Assembly (NCBI RefSeq): GCF_010672525.1 | Contig: NZ_JAAHGH010000037.1 | Span: forward strand, 1 to 64,000 | Length of the DNA: 64,000 nucleotides | Direction of reading: 5' to 3' | DNA from: Okeania sp. SIO2B3 | Lineage (GTDB): Bacteria; Cyanobacteriota; Cyanobacteriia; Cyanobacteriales; Microcoleaceae | Shown: positions 55,153 to 64,000 of the stretch, piece by piece | Position numbering within the stretch: the stretch's first letter is position 1 | Layout: each line of letters opens with the position of its first letter | The notes under the pieces: generated by a model | What the model saw: the letters and a program-made list of their open reading frames with translations, nothing else | What the model was told of the DNA's origin: nothing | Databases searched by the model: none | Position numbers and translations under genes: made by a program

Positions 55153-57444
55153 ATGGATTGGAAAACTGCTTCGTCATATTATGAAACTCGTTTGGATGAC
55201 GCATTAAATGTTCTGCGATACGCAATTGATTTAGCTCGTCTTCCCCAAGCTGGAGTTCCAGCTCACCTGAAAGATACTTTATTAGAAGAAGAAAAACCCG
55301 CTCGTCGTCAGCTTGAACGTTTGAAGAAACGAGAATTTAGGATTGCTGTTGTTGGTTTGGAGAAGGCGGGAAAAAGTACATTTGTTAATGGGTGGTTAGA
55401 TTGTGATTTATTACCTGCAAAAAAAGCTCGTTGTACATTTACAACCACACAAATTTATTCCGTTGAACAAGATTCTCAGCAGAGGCTAGAAGTTCAACCC
55501 AAAACAGAGGAACAATTCGATCAGCTTTTGAATGAACTAGAGTTAGAATCCCAAAGTAATTCTAAACATAGTGATGGAGCTAAACGAGATTTAGAGACAA
55601 TCCGACAATATGAAGATACATTGAGACAAGTTCGTTACGAAGGTCGGCAAAATGTTCCATTTACTCGCCTGGAAGATATTCACCAACCTCTGAACAAATA
55701 TGTTGCTGATGAGCAATATGCTCATGCGGTATTAGAAGCCAGACTATATACTAATAAGCTGGCACAAGCTGAAGGGGTTGTTTTCTATGATGTGCCTGGA
55801 TTAGACTCAGGTTTAGCCAAGCATATAGATGAATCTAGAGAAATGCTCTCAGATTGTGATGCTGTAATTGTGGTGCAGCAATTTTCTAATATTCGGGGTG
55901 CAGAACTTCAAATTGTAGAGTTTACTGAGCAAGGTGATAAAAATGTCAAAGTAGCAGATAAACTTTTTGTTTTCTTGAGTCAGATCGATCGCTTTAAGAC
56001 TCCAGAAGATTTGCAAGAACACCTTAAAGAAGCATCAGAAGATTGGTATCGACGAGCAAAGTTACCCCCGGAGCGAATTGTTCATGGTTCTGCTGGAGCT
56101 TATTTAGTTTTGAATGGTAGGGCAAATGAACAAACATCTAAAGCAGTTGGCGATTCAAAATCCATTTTAAGTCACTTGAAGTATTTGACTGCTATCGAAG
56201 ATGAAGAAATCTTACCACAAAAAGCGACTGGTATTGAGGAAATTAAAGGGCGAATTAATGATTATATTAATAATGAGCGAGTTACAGTTTTAGAGAAACG
56301 TTGCAATGCTATTATTAAAACGATATTAACAACATCGAAAGAAATTTTTGAGGTCGTTAGTAAGCGTTATCCAGAAAATCCAGACGAAGCTAAACGACGA
56401 GAAGAAAATCAGCGTCGTATTGAATTTTCTGAGTGGTGGGAGAAAAAGTGGGCGGAGATTCAAGGAGATTTTACAAAATATTATAGTAAAAATATTCGTA
56501 AGCTGACTATAGATGAAGGGGTAGAATATTCTTCAGATATAGTCAAACAATTTCGCGCCCGGTATCTCCAAGATATTGATACAAAGATGAAAGAGTTGGA
56601 ATCAAAGACCAGCAAACGAAAAGAAGAAATTTTTGAGCAAACAACTCGCAAGGAATTTGATCCAAAACGAACCGACTATGAATGGCGTGAAGAACTTGAT
56701 GGCGATATTAGCACTCTTTTATTAGATATTGCTCATCAACTTGCCCTTGAAATCAAAGAGGAGGCTTTAAAGTTAGTCAAATATCTAACTACTTTACTTT
56801 GGGAAAGTCCAGAAGTGAAAGCACGACTGATTGGTAATACAGAACAATTTGTAGAAGTATTAAGTCATAGTTTGACTGCGTTATTTCTTCGCTTTGCACG
56901 TCCAGTAGCAGACTCTTTAATTCCTGGACCTTTAGATAGTGAAACTCGTAAGCGTATTGTCAAAAGACTGGGAGTAGATATAGAAATAGTTGATAATTAT
57001 TATAGTGGGGAGGAGAAGGCTTTCAGCGTGCTAAAGCGATATGTAAATCGGGGTTCCAAGTTGCTCTATAATTCAAATATACGCTATGAAATACTAGGTG
57101 TTCGTGAAGTTTCTGAGGATGTGCCACAACCACCTAATAATTCCGCAGAAGAAGTAATCTTAGAAATTGAAACAGATATTAAAGCTCTTGGAACCTATTT
57201 ACGGTCAGCTATTTTTGACGCAGCGGGTTTTGAGCAGTTTTGTCTACAAGAACTTGATGACCTGCGCGATCGCTTTATCCGATATGAAGCCGTTTGGCGA
57301 GGAGTTGCCCAGAATGAATGGTTAGAAGAAAATCCCTTACTTATGGCTGAAATACCCGATAATTTAAAGGCTTATGAAGTCAATTTAGAAGTTAGCGATC
57401 GCTTACGTCAGTTATCTACTGCTTTGAAAAACTTTGTCCTTTGA
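55153..57444 (+). CDS. Dynamin-like large GTPase 2
   Basis: 763 aa. GTPase motifs: P-loop GLEKAGKS (68-75), the TTT of switch I (RCTFTTTQ), DVPG (213-216) and, in place of NKxD, SQID (276-279) after LFVFL. Helices precede and follow the GTPase domain; the segment from about 385 onward (KRREENQRRIEFSEWWEKKW...) is long and helical, ending in a segment with hydrophobic patches (HSLTALFLRFARPVADSLI) that could be a membrane paddle. It is clearly a different branch from GTPase 1, so the two probably act as unlike partners, as known for paired bacterial dynamin-like proteins. It ends the operon; gap to the previous gene is 10 bases. Confidence 0.85.
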   Translation: MDWKTASSYYETRLDDALNVLRYAIDLARLPQAGVPAHLKDTLLEEEKPARRQLERLKKREFRIAVVGLEKAGKSTFVNGWLDCDLLPAKKARCTFTTTQIYSVEQDSQQRLEVQPKTEEQFDQLLNELELESQSNSKHSDGAKRDLETIRQYEDTLRQVRYEGRQNVPFTRLEDIHQPLNKYVADEQYAHAVLEARLYTNKLAQAEGVVFYDVPGLDSGLAKHIDESREMLSDCDAVIVVQQFSNIRGAELQIVEFTEQGDKNVKVADKLFVFLSQIDRFKTPEDLQEHLKEASEDWYRRAKLPPERIVHGSAGAYLVLNGRANEQTSKAVGDSKSILSHLKYLTAIEDEEILPQKATGIEEIKGRINDYINNERVTVLEKRCNAIIKTILTTSKEIFEVVSKRYPENPDEAKRREENQRRIEFSEWWEKKWAEIQGDFTKYYSKNIRKLTIDEGVEYSSDIVKQFRARYLQDIDTKMKELESKTSKRKEEIFEQTTRKEFDPKRTDYEWREELDGDISTLLLDIAHQLALEIKEEALKLVKYLTTLLWESPEVKARLIGNTEQFVEVLSHSLTALFLRFARPVADSLIPGPLDSETRKRIVKRLGVDIEIVDNYYSGEEKAFSVLKRYVNRGSKLLYNSNIRYEILGVREVSEDVPQPPNNSAEEVILEIETDIKALGTYLRSAIFDAAGFEQFCLQELDDLRDRFIRYEAVWRGVAQNEWLEENPLLMAEIPDNLKAYEVNLEVSDRLRQLSTALKNFVL

Positions 57445-57512
57445 AGGAGTATATGTAACGGCTTGCAAATAAAAACGCTTCGGCCTGCAAACAAGGCAAT
57501 TTTAAGCTCACA

Positions 57513-57929
57513 TTAACTGTAGCTGCCAGTAATGTGGGTTTTTTTCAGAGCAGTAATAATCTGACTATTTGCTTGAGGAAATGTAAATTCCTCGATATTA
57601 TCTAATATCACCCACTTAAACTCATCACATTCTATAGCTTTTGGTGTTCCCCGCAAATAGCGACAATGATAGACATGAAGTGTTACTTTTATTTCAGAAT
57701 AACTATGTTCTATCGTAATTAAATGTTCTTCTACTGCAATCTCAATTCCTAACTCTTCTAAGATTTCTCTTTTAATACAATCTTCTATTGTTTCCCCTGC
57801 TTCTATTTTGCCACCTGGAAATTCCCATAAACCCCCAAACGCACCCCCAGGTCGTCGTTTATCAATTAAAATTTGTCCTGCTTCATTCCAGATGACAGCA
57901 ACACCAATTAACTTATGAGGCAATATCAT
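57513..57929 (-). CDS. mutT: MutT-type Nudix hydrolase
   Basis: 138 aa. The Nudix box is complete: GGKIEAGETIEDCIKREILE followed by ELGI, fitting Gx5Ex7REUxEExGU. FGGLWEFPGGK and the start LIGVAVIWNEAGQILIDKRRPGG match 8-oxo-dGTP diphosphatases of the MutT branch, which remove oxidised dGTP before it is built into DNA. Convergent with the dynamin operon, with a 68-base gap. A DUF760 gene lies upstream on the same strand, separated by 83 bases with a small hairpin (CTCCTGGTT/AACCAAGAG). Confidence 0.9.
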   Translation of the reverse strand: MILPHKLIGVAVIWNEAGQILIDKRRPGGAFGGLWEFPGGKIEAGETIEDCIKREILEELGIEIAVEEHLITIEHSYSEIKVTLHVYHCRYLRGTPKAIECDEFKWVILDNIEEFTFPQANSQIITALKKTHITGSYS

Positions 57930-58012
57930 ATTTCAATCTTTTCTATTTAAAACAAAAATCTCCTGGTTGATTAACCAAGAGGACGAGCGAGACTTAATTA
58001 ATTAACCGTTGG

Positions 58013-58354
58013 TCAACCTTCATTATTACTGATTTGATTTCCTGGCAAGGATTTTTCAAAAGTCATTCTCTGTTCAGCATTTCTGAGAAAATAGCCACTG
58101 ATCATTGCTGAAGCTAATAACTTGCCTAAATTTTCTCTACTGGTTGTTATACTGACATTAAACTGTTCTGAAGGCAGATTGCCTAAAAGTCCCACAATGT
58201 TTCTTTCCATCACTTGAAAAACTTCTTGAGAATTTGGTTTTGATAATTGAGAAACTGTGTCTGGACTCATAGATTGGACATATTCCCAGAGTAAATTATT
58301 TCCTTCTGAACTTTCTTCAAAAAACTCTCGCGTTTGATTTCTTCTATTTGTCAC
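58013..58354 (-). CDS. DUF760 protein
   Basis: 113 aa. The pattern NNLLWEYVQSMSPDTVSQLSKP, EVFQVMERNIVGLLGNLPSEQFNVSITTSRENLGKLLASAMISGYFLRNAEQR is typical of DUF760, a family limited to cyanobacteria and plastid-bearing plants. In plants, relatives are chloroplast proteins; biochemical role is not established. No signal peptide or membrane helix. It may be co-transcribed with mutT downstream. Confidence 0.88.
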   Translation of the reverse strand: MTNRRNQTREFFEESSEGNNLLWEYVQSMSPDTVSQLSKPNSQEVFQVMERNIVGLLGNLPSEQFNVSITTSRENLGKLLASAMISGYFLRNAEQRMTFEKSLPGNQISNNEG

Positions 58355-59244
58355 TTTACTAACTCCGTTTCAGAAACTTGATTTATATCGACAAGTCAAG
58401 TGTGGTTGATTAAATTAACCACATCATATATTGCGGTTGTTAATATCTTTACATCCTATAAACTAATGTAACAGCATAATTGTCACATCAGGGTAGGTAT
58501 AACCGAACTTATAACTACAGGTATAGCAGAAGGCAGAAGGCAGAAGGCAGAGGGCAGAAGGCAGAAGGAAAAATCTTACCTGGTCTAAGTTTTATATTCT
58601 TGAGCTGTCCGCGCCCTTTTCTTAGACTGCTATATTGGTTGGGAGAAAATTCGATCTTTATTTTTATAAGCTCTATGAAAATGCAATTTTTTATTGTACA
58701 TTTTGAACCCTTCAATGTCCATCGAACTCAAGTCCGATAGGAGCGGTGCGATAAAGTTCAGGTAAGGAAGAAGATCTAAAAGTAAAGAATAAGAATAAAG
58801 TAGATTTAAAAGTAAAAAATAAGAATAAATGTAGATATCCCAACTTTTGCACAAACAATACCAACGGACGTGATATTAGCGATAATTAGCGATAAATTGA
58901 TTTAGAGTATGAAAACCCTCAAGCAGAGAAAAAGTATTTTATTTCCTCTGCCTTTTATTCTATATTATGTACAGGGTTAACAAGTGTTTTATCAAAATAA
59001 TTGGATTTAAAACCAGACCTTTTAAGGCGAAATATTTTTGGAGCTTTGCTCAAATCCCCATTACCGAATAATTAATAGTCAAATAATTCTGGTTTAAAGC
59101 CTCCCCTTTTAAGGGGAAAAAAAATAATATTTCCTTATATTCAATCAAGAACGGTTTTAACTAGAGGTAATTATCCATTATCCATTATCAATTAATGAAA
59201 AAAATAACTTCTGACTTGTGACTTCTGACTTGTAAATTAGTTAA
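58355..59244. other. Repeat-rich spacer
   Basis: Nearly 0.9 kb with aggcagaaggcagaa repeats, duplicated agtaaaaaataagaataaa words (58785-58830), CCCCTTTTAAGGGG (59102-59115) and taattatccattatcc runs. No gene is supported; the ORFs here are repeat translations. Confidence 0.55.
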
Positions 59245-59245
59245 A

Positions 59246-59413
59246 TTGTCCCGACGCTGCCCTTGAACGACAACGCGGGATTATTCGACCCGTAGAGGAT
59301 TTACAGGTTATACAGAGGTGATGTCCTCCCTCTGTGTCCATTACTATTCCATTATCTGGCCCTCTCATACGGCGCTGAATCGAATATTATAGCAGGGGAC
59401 TTTCCGCCAGAAA
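59246..59413 (+). ncRNA. Structured repeat element, possible TnpB-element right end / omega RNA (copy B)
   Basis: Same order of blocks as the reverse-strand copy at 13807-13985: TCCCGACGCTG, ACAACGCGGGATTATTCG, TTATACAGAGGTGATG, then CCTCTGTG, CTCATACGGCGCTGAA, GGGGACTTTCCGCC. ACAGAGG and CCTCTGT form a perfect 7-bp stem. It ends next to the stop of the convergent sigma gene. A solitary guide-RNA-like right end without tnpB is the favoured reading, but no active partner is in the window. Confidence 0.4.
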
Positions 59414-59415
59414 AG

Positions 59416-60435
59416 TTAACTAGCTAAATAATCATTCATATCTTGTTTTCTCTTACGAAGTTTACTAAGAGCTTCTCTTTCTATTTGTCTTACTCTTTCA
59501 CGACTAATATTTAGGCGATCGCCAATTTTTGAGAGAGTCATACTTTGCCCATCCTCCAAGCCAAATCTTAAGGCCAAAACTTGCTTTTGTTGGGGAGTCA
59601 AGTCAGTCATAATTGATTCTAAATCAGTACGCATGGAAGATTGGAGAGCATAATCTTCTGGAGAAGCTCCCGTATCTTCAAGTAAGTCTCCCAACTCCGT
59701 ATCTTGATTGTCCCCTACTCGTAGATCTAGTGAAAGAGGTAAGCGAGCGCGTTCCAAACATTCACGAATTTGTTTTGGAGTGAAACCTAGTTCTTCTGCT
59801 AGTTCATGGGTAGTGGCAGAACGTCCTAACTCTTGAGTTAGTTGGCGTTGGGCTTTTTTAATCTTATTCAGCTTTTCTGTAATGTGGATCGGCAAACGAA
59901 TTGTACGACCTTTTTCTGCTATGGCCCTAGTTATGGCCTGGCGAATCCACCAATAAGCATAAGTGGAAAATCTATAACCCTTGGTAGGGTCAAACTTTTC
60001 TACCCCTCTCTGCATACCGATAGTGCCTTCCTGAATTAAGTCAAGCAAATCTACATTTCGTTTGATATACTTTTTAGCAACAGATACTACCAATCGTAGA
60101 TTTGCCTCCACCATTTTTCGTTTGGCTCTTTCACCTTCGCGAATAATTCGCTGCAATTCATGACTCGATAAGTTTGTGGCCTCAGCCCACTCTGCTATTG
60201 TCGGTTTACGGCCTAAACTCTCAGCAAGGGTCTGATTTATTTCATGTAAAGCTGTAAAGCGTTGGACTTGTTTTCCATAAAGAATTTCTTCTTCGTGGGT
60301 TAATAAGGGTACACGGCCAATTTCTCTGAGGTAAGTGCGTACAGAATCGGTGTCTGAGGTTTTTGTCTTCATAACTCTTTTCCCGCTAGATATCTCTACT
60401 GGTAGGGTTTGAATTACCCTGCTTTGAGTTAGCAA
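59416..60435 (-). CDS. Group 2 sigma-70 factor (RpoD/SigA-like)
   Basis: 339 aa. Regions: 1.2 ([21 protein letters not shown]), 2 ([20 protein letters not shown]...[41 protein letters not shown]), 3 and 4 ([40 protein letters not shown]). The long region 1.1 of the housekeeping factor is missing and the N-terminus is short, as in group 2 factors (SigB-SigE) used in stress, dark or nitrogen response. [11 protein letters not shown] has Met-Gln in place of the usual IRG-type Ile-Arg. Which letter (B, C, D or E) cannot be told. Monocistronic, with 680 bases of upstream spacer. Confidence 0.92.
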   Translation of the reverse strand: MLTQSRVIQTLPVEISSGKRVMKTKTSDTDSVRTYLREIGRVPLLTHEEEILYGKQVQRFTALHEINQTLAESLGRKPTIAEWAEATNLSSHELQRIIREGERAKRKMVEANLRLVVSVAKKYIKRNVDLLDLIQEGTIGMQRGVEKFDPTKGYRFSTYAYWWIRQAITRAIAEKGRTIRLPIHITEKLNKIKKAQRQLTQELGRSATTHELAEELGFTPKQIRECLERARLPLSLDLRVGDNQDTELGDLLEDTGASPEDYALQSSMRTDLESIMTDLTPQQKQVLALRFGLEDGQSMTLSKIGDRLNISRERVRQIEREALSKLRKRKQDMNDYLAS

Positions 60436-61118
60436 GAAAAGCGGGCGGGTATTGTGCTTTCCTTGAATTTTTTTAAATAAATTTGTTTTATGGCCATTTA
60501 TTAGTTAATTTGGCCGATAGAAATCCTAAGTTATGGATTTGAGATATGGTCAAAAAAATAAGCTATATTTTATCTTTTGACTCTAATTTGTAAGAATTTG
60601 TGGACAATAAAAGAAGTTTTACTATTTTTTGAGAATTTAGATTGTGTCTTAACTAAGGTTTAAGTACTTTAGTACAGAATCCAGATCGGATGGGACTAAA
60701 GTAGAGCCTTTTCGTTTCCTATATCTCTAAGATAATTACTATGGACTTTACACTACTCAATAGTATGTTAAGAATGTTAACATTTATTACGTATTATGGC
60801 TATACCTAAAGCATGGTTTTCCGGATGAGTAAGTTTAATTACCTAAATAAGTTGAATTAACTATAAGAGGTTACTCATAAATCCTTAAAAAAATTGCATC
60901 CTGTACAACAAAATCACAAAAACTTTGCAAAAATGCTTAACAAGGTCAAAAAAAGAGTATATAAAATATTTTTTTAACTTTTGACTTTTAATTTTAGACT
61001 TTTGACTGTCTTAAAGTGTGTCTTTAATTCTGTTTGCCTAGCATTTCCGCACCGAAAAGTTTCCTCAGAATTACGTACTTGTTTTTGGCTTCCGCGAAAC
61101 GGTTGAGTGACTTAATAT
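60436..61118. other. Divergent spacer between the sigma gene and the Anbu gene
   Basis: AT-rich promoter-size region of 0.68 kb. It holds gacttttaattttagacttttgac words and a CATTTCCGCACCGAAAAG word (61040-61057) also present near 33235. Nothing else recognised. Confidence 0.45.
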
Positions 61119-61886
61119 ATGACTTATTGCCTTGGTATTATTACTGAATCTGGTATTGTAATGGCCTCTGACTCTCGTACTAATGCGGGAGTAGACTATA
61201 TTTCCACTTACCTAAAGCTATTTGATTTTTCTGTGACTGGAGAGAGGGTTATCCTCATCAGCACTTCTGGAAATTTGTCAATTACTCAAGGAGTAATCAC
61301 TGAACTAAAAAAAGACTTCAAGATTTCTGAGAATACTAATCTTCATACTATTCCTACCCTTTACGAAATTGCTCGCTACATTGGAGGTAAAATTCGAGAG
61401 ATTCAAGAAAAAGACAGCTCTTGGCTACAAAAGGATCGAATTGACACAGGATGCAGTATTTTACTGGGGGGTCAAATTAAAGGACAAGACCCGGAATTAT
61501 TTTTGATTTATTCTCAAGGGAATTGTATTTCTGCTACAAAAGAAACACCTTTTTTACAAATAGGTGAGACTAAGTATGGCAAACCAATTTTAGACCGTGC
61601 TTTAAGTTTTTCTACTTCTTTAGAAGCTGCTGCTAAATGTGCTTTAGTTTCTCTAGATTCGACAATGAAATCTAATCTTTCTGTGGGACCTCCGATTAAT
61701 TTGGTGATGTATGAAAAGGATAGTTTTCAAATTCGGCATCGCCTGCAAATGCGTCTGGGCGATCCTTATTTAGCTAAAGTGCGAAAGTTATGGGAGGAGT
61801 CTATTAAGCAAGCTCTTGATGAGATGCCAGATTTAAACTGGTTACATGATTCTCAAGAATCTCAGGAAGATATTTTGATTGATTGA
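61119..61886 (+). CDS. Anbu, proteasome-type protease
   Basis: 255 aa, Ntn-hydrolase fold. The second residue Thr in MTYCLGI is the expected N-terminal nucleophile after Met removal; TESGIVMASDSRTNAG carries the Asp and Ser of the active site and the Lys lies in YLKLFDF-type strand (about residue 33). QKDRIDTGCSILLGGQIKG and LGDPYLAKVRKLWEESIKQAL are typical of the Anbu (ancestral beta subunit) group, relatives of HslV. In many bacteria Anbu sits with a transglutaminase-like gene, an alpha-E protein and an ATP-grasp gene; here none is adjacent. Substrates unknown. Confidence 0.85.
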   Translation: MTYCLGIITESGIVMASDSRTNAGVDYISTYLKLFDFSVTGERVILISTSGNLSITQGVITELKKDFKISENTNLHTIPTLYEIARYIGGKIREIQEKDSSWLQKDRIDTGCSILLGGQIKGQDPELFLIYSQGNCISATKETPFLQIGETKYGKPILDRALSFSTSLEAAAKCALVSLDSTMKSNLSVGPPINLVMYEKDSFQIRHRLQMRLGDPYLAKVRKLWEESIKQALDEMPDLNWLHDSQESQEDILID

Positions 61887-62170
61887 ACAAAAGAAGGGAG
61901 TGGGGGAGTGGGGGAGTGAGGGAGCGGGGGAGTGGGGGAGTGGCTCACACGGATTATGGCACGGATACACGGATACGGAAGAGAGTGGGGGAGTGAGGGA
62001 GTAGGGACGTTGCATGCAACGTCCCTACAGAGAATTAATTAATGCGCTCCTAGCGTGATAATTATCACGCAAGGTGATTCTGTCTGTGTTAATTACTGAG
62101 CGATCGCGCAAGTAGAACAAAATTCTATCCCTCTAATGTAGCTTCACCGAAAAATTTTGGTAGTTACACC
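61887..62170. repeat. gggagtgg repeats and two perfect palindromes
   Basis: Tandem gggagtgg units (61896-61940, 61984-61999), a 26-bp palindrome at 62002-62027 (TAGGGACGTTGCA and its mirror), and an 18-bp perfect palindrome at 62053-62070 (GCGTGATAATTATCACGC). No gene. Confidence 0.8.
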
Positions 62171-62422
62171 TCTTCTTTTAAAATGAATCTTAGACTAGAA
62201 AATTTTTTTCCAACTGTTCCCTATTTCCTGTTCCCTGTTCCCTGCTATACAATGTAACGGTTATTTTAGTTTTATTATAGAGTGTGATTGAACGTTTCTT
62301 CTTTTAAAATGAATCTTAGACTAGAAAATTTTTTTCCAACTGTTCCCTATTTCCTGTTCCCTGTTCCCTGCTATACAATGTAACGGTTGTTTTAGTTTTA
62401 TTATAGAGTGTGATTGAACGTT
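62171..62422 (+). repeat. 126-bp tandem duplication of the purB leader and start
   Basis: 62171-62296 and 62297-62422 are nearly identical, each ending in GAGTGTGATTGAACGTT, that is, the purB start codon and first codons. The upstream GTG (62284) now reads seven codons (MIERFFF) and stops, giving a mini-ORF before purB. TTATTATAGAG just before each GTG could serve as -10. Confidence 0.9.
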
Positions 62423-63705
62423 ACACCTTGCCCGAAATGGGTGAATTTTGGACTGAGAATGCCAAGCTAAAAACTTGGTTACAAGTAGAAATAGCTGTCT
62501 GTGAAGCTCAGGCAGAACTAGGTTATATACCTACTGAGGCTGTAGAAGAAATCAAGGCCAAGGCTAATTTTGACCCAAAGCGGGTTCTTGAAATTGAGGC
62601 AGAAGTCCGCCATGATGTGATTGCTTTCTTGACAAATGTGAATGAATATGTTGGTGATGTTGGGCGGTATATTCATTTAGGGTTGACAAGTTCTGATGTT
62701 TTGGATACTGCATTAGCATTACAGATGGTTGCGAGTCTGGATTTGTTATTATCATGTGTTGAAGAGTTGGGACAAGCAATTCGCTATCAGGCACAACAGC
62801 ATCGGGAAACAGTAATGGTGGGTCGTTCCCATGGTATTCATGCGGAACCTATGACTTTTGGTTTTAAGTTGGCAGGATGGTTGGCAGAGGTTTGTCGGAA
62901 CCGCCAGAGATTGGTAAAAATGCGGGATAATATTGCTGTGGGTAAGATTTCTGGAGCAGTGGGAACTTATGCAAATATTGACCCACGAGTTGAGGCGATC
63001 GCTTGCCAAAAACTGGGACTTCAACCGGATACTGCATCTACTCAAGTAATTTCACGCGATCGCCATGCTGAGTATGTGCAAACTTTAGCGTTGCTGACTG
63101 CTTCTATAGAACGTTTTGCGGTGGAAGTTCGTAACCTCCAACGTACGGATGTTTTAGAGGTTGAGGAATATTTTTCTAAGGGTCAAAAAGGCTCGAGTGC
63201 TATGCCTCACAAACGTAACCCCATTCGTTCGGAAAGGTTAACGGGAATGGCGAGAATTGTGCGGGGTCATGCTGTTGCCGCTTTGGAAAATGTTGCTCTC
63301 TGGCACGAACGGGATATTTCCCATAGTTCTGTTGAAAGAGTGATTTTGCCAGATTCTTGCATTTTAACTCATTTTATGCTCAAAGAAACTACTAATTTAG
63401 TCAAAAATTTGTTAGTTTACCCAGAAAACATGAAGCGAAATATGAATGTTTATGGAGGGGTAATTTTTAGTCAGCGAGTGCTTTTGGCTTTAGTAGAAAA
63501 AGGCATGATTCGAGAGGATGCTTATGAGATTGTTCAGTCTTGTGCCCATCAAGCTTGGAATCAACCTAATGGTAATTTTCAGGATTTGATTTGCAAGAAT
63601 GAAGGAATTAAAAGTAAGTTATCTGAGGCAGAGATTGCAGCTTGTTTTGATCCGAAACATCATTTAAAACATTTGGATGATGTGTATCAAAGATTAGGTA
63701 TTTGA
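62410..63705 (+). CDS. purB: Adenylosuccinate lyase
   Basis: 431 aa from GTG 62410 (MIERYTLPEMGEFWTENAKL). Fumarase/aspartase superfamily signature GSSAMPHKRNP (about 258-268) with the conserved Ser loop, plus GRSHGIHAEPMTFG (His acid/base) and TSSDVLDTALALQ. It cleaves SAICAR to AICAR and adenylosuccinate to AMP in purine synthesis in the cytoplasm. Length is that of the short bacterial PurB class. Its leader and start have been duplicated in tandem; the second copy serves the full gene. Confidence 0.96.
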   Translation: MIERYTLPEMGEFWTENAKLKTWLQVEIAVCEAQAELGYIPTEAVEEIKAKANFDPKRVLEIEAEVRHDVIAFLTNVNEYVGDVGRYIHLGLTSSDVLDTALALQMVASLDLLLSCVEELGQAIRYQAQQHRETVMVGRSHGIHAEPMTFGFKLAGWLAEVCRNRQRLVKMRDNIAVGKISGAVGTYANIDPRVEAIACQKLGLQPDTASTQVISRDRHAEYVQTLALLTASIERFAVEVRNLQRTDVLEVEEYFSKGQKGSSAMPHKRNPIRSERLTGMARIVRGHAVAALENVALWHERDISHSSVERVILPDSCILTHFMLKETTNLVKNLLVYPENMKRNMNVYGGVIFSQRVLLALVEKGMIREDAYEIVQSCAHQAWNQPNGNFQDLICKNEGIKSKLSEAEIAACFDPKHHLKHLDDVYQRLGI

Positions 63706-64000
63706 AGTTTGATTTTGAGTATGTAGAGATTTTTTTTCCCTTGATAGTGACTTTTAAATGTTGAGCGTTCAAGAAAAAGACACCAAGAAAATACTTGGCT
63801 GTTTTGACAATTGAGGTTGAATTATTGAAGCTATAACTTACTTATTTATTCATGCCAAATTATAGCGTTGAATTTGGTTTAATTGTTTTTGAAACTGAAT
63901 TGATCAGTAATTTCAATTAAGGATTTTGGTAGCTCCTAAACAGAAGTTTCTATAAGAAAAAATCTCAATTTGTAGTTCCGCTAACTGCACCCAATTAAAG
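63706..64000. other. Spacer after purB to the window end
   Basis: AT-rich; no ORF, repeat or clear terminator hairpin recognised. Confidence 0.4.

Overview
The window comes from a cyanobacterium, most likely a filamentous Oscillatoriales-type organism with a repeat-rich, loosely packed genome. Evidence: clock-linked kinase SasA, phycobilisome-degradation protein NblA with an NtcA box, an MntC/MntA/MntB manganese transporter, a group 2 sigma factor, DUF760 and DUF2079 proteins, many HIP1 sites (GCGATCGC), and long spacers full of simple repeats, palindromes, MITEs and dead insertion sequences. Genus assignment is inference; no rRNA or tRNA gene was seen.

Layout. 0-9 kb: 3' end of an Rpn-type nuclease, an unrecognised gene pair (1495-2459), a broken TPR-CHAT gene, a caspase-like protease, and a dead IS605-type tnpB. 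9-15 kb: two tandem PatA/PatG-family subtilases with two small genes pointing the other way; this is a cyanobactin-like locus without heterocyclase, oxidase or transport genes. 15.7-21 kb: a conserved hypothetical, a four-helix-bundle protein, an E1-like ThiF protein and an OLD-type ATPase-TOPRIM nuclease. 21-30 kb: rubrerythrin and a PerR-like regulator sharing a promoter region, a VOC protein, a TPR protein, a sigma-factor gene killed by a 121-bp MITE, and a large DUF4347/propeller/RTX protein. 30-42 kb: aldose epimerase-like protein, SasA, a DUF2079 membrane protein, a conserved 149-aa protein, NblA, an animal-type lipase, a Uma2 remnant, and a lipobox-bearing trypsin-like membrane protease. 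42-47.5 kb: PriA, then an 81-bp tandem palindrome array and an IS701-like relic. 47.8-51.4 kb: mntC-mntA-mntB, with its spacers swollen by repeats. 51.9-57.4 kb: a three-gene operon of two dynamin-like GTPases around a single-pass membrane protein. 57.5-64 kb: MutT, DUF760, group 2 sigma factor, Anbu proteasome-like protease, and purB.

Strongest candidates for something undescribed: (1) the dynamin-membrane protein-dynamin operon, a plausible membrane-remodelling or anti-phage module; (2) the reduced PatA/PatG locus, where one subtilase has simple PatA-like spacing and the other carries an extra ~36 residues between catalytic Asp and His, where the PatG macrocyclase has its insertion, next to small genes one of which starts with a cyanobactin-leader-like motif; (3) a dispersed palindrome AACTATTGGACAATAGTT that occurs as an 81-bp array whose centre appears in both orientations, and again inside a small MITE whose ends match the neighbouring IS701-like relic. 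Mobile DNA repeatedly enters or extends genes here: a MITE in a sigma gene, repeats in the linker of a protease, and C-terminal tails made of simple-repeat DNA on several genes.
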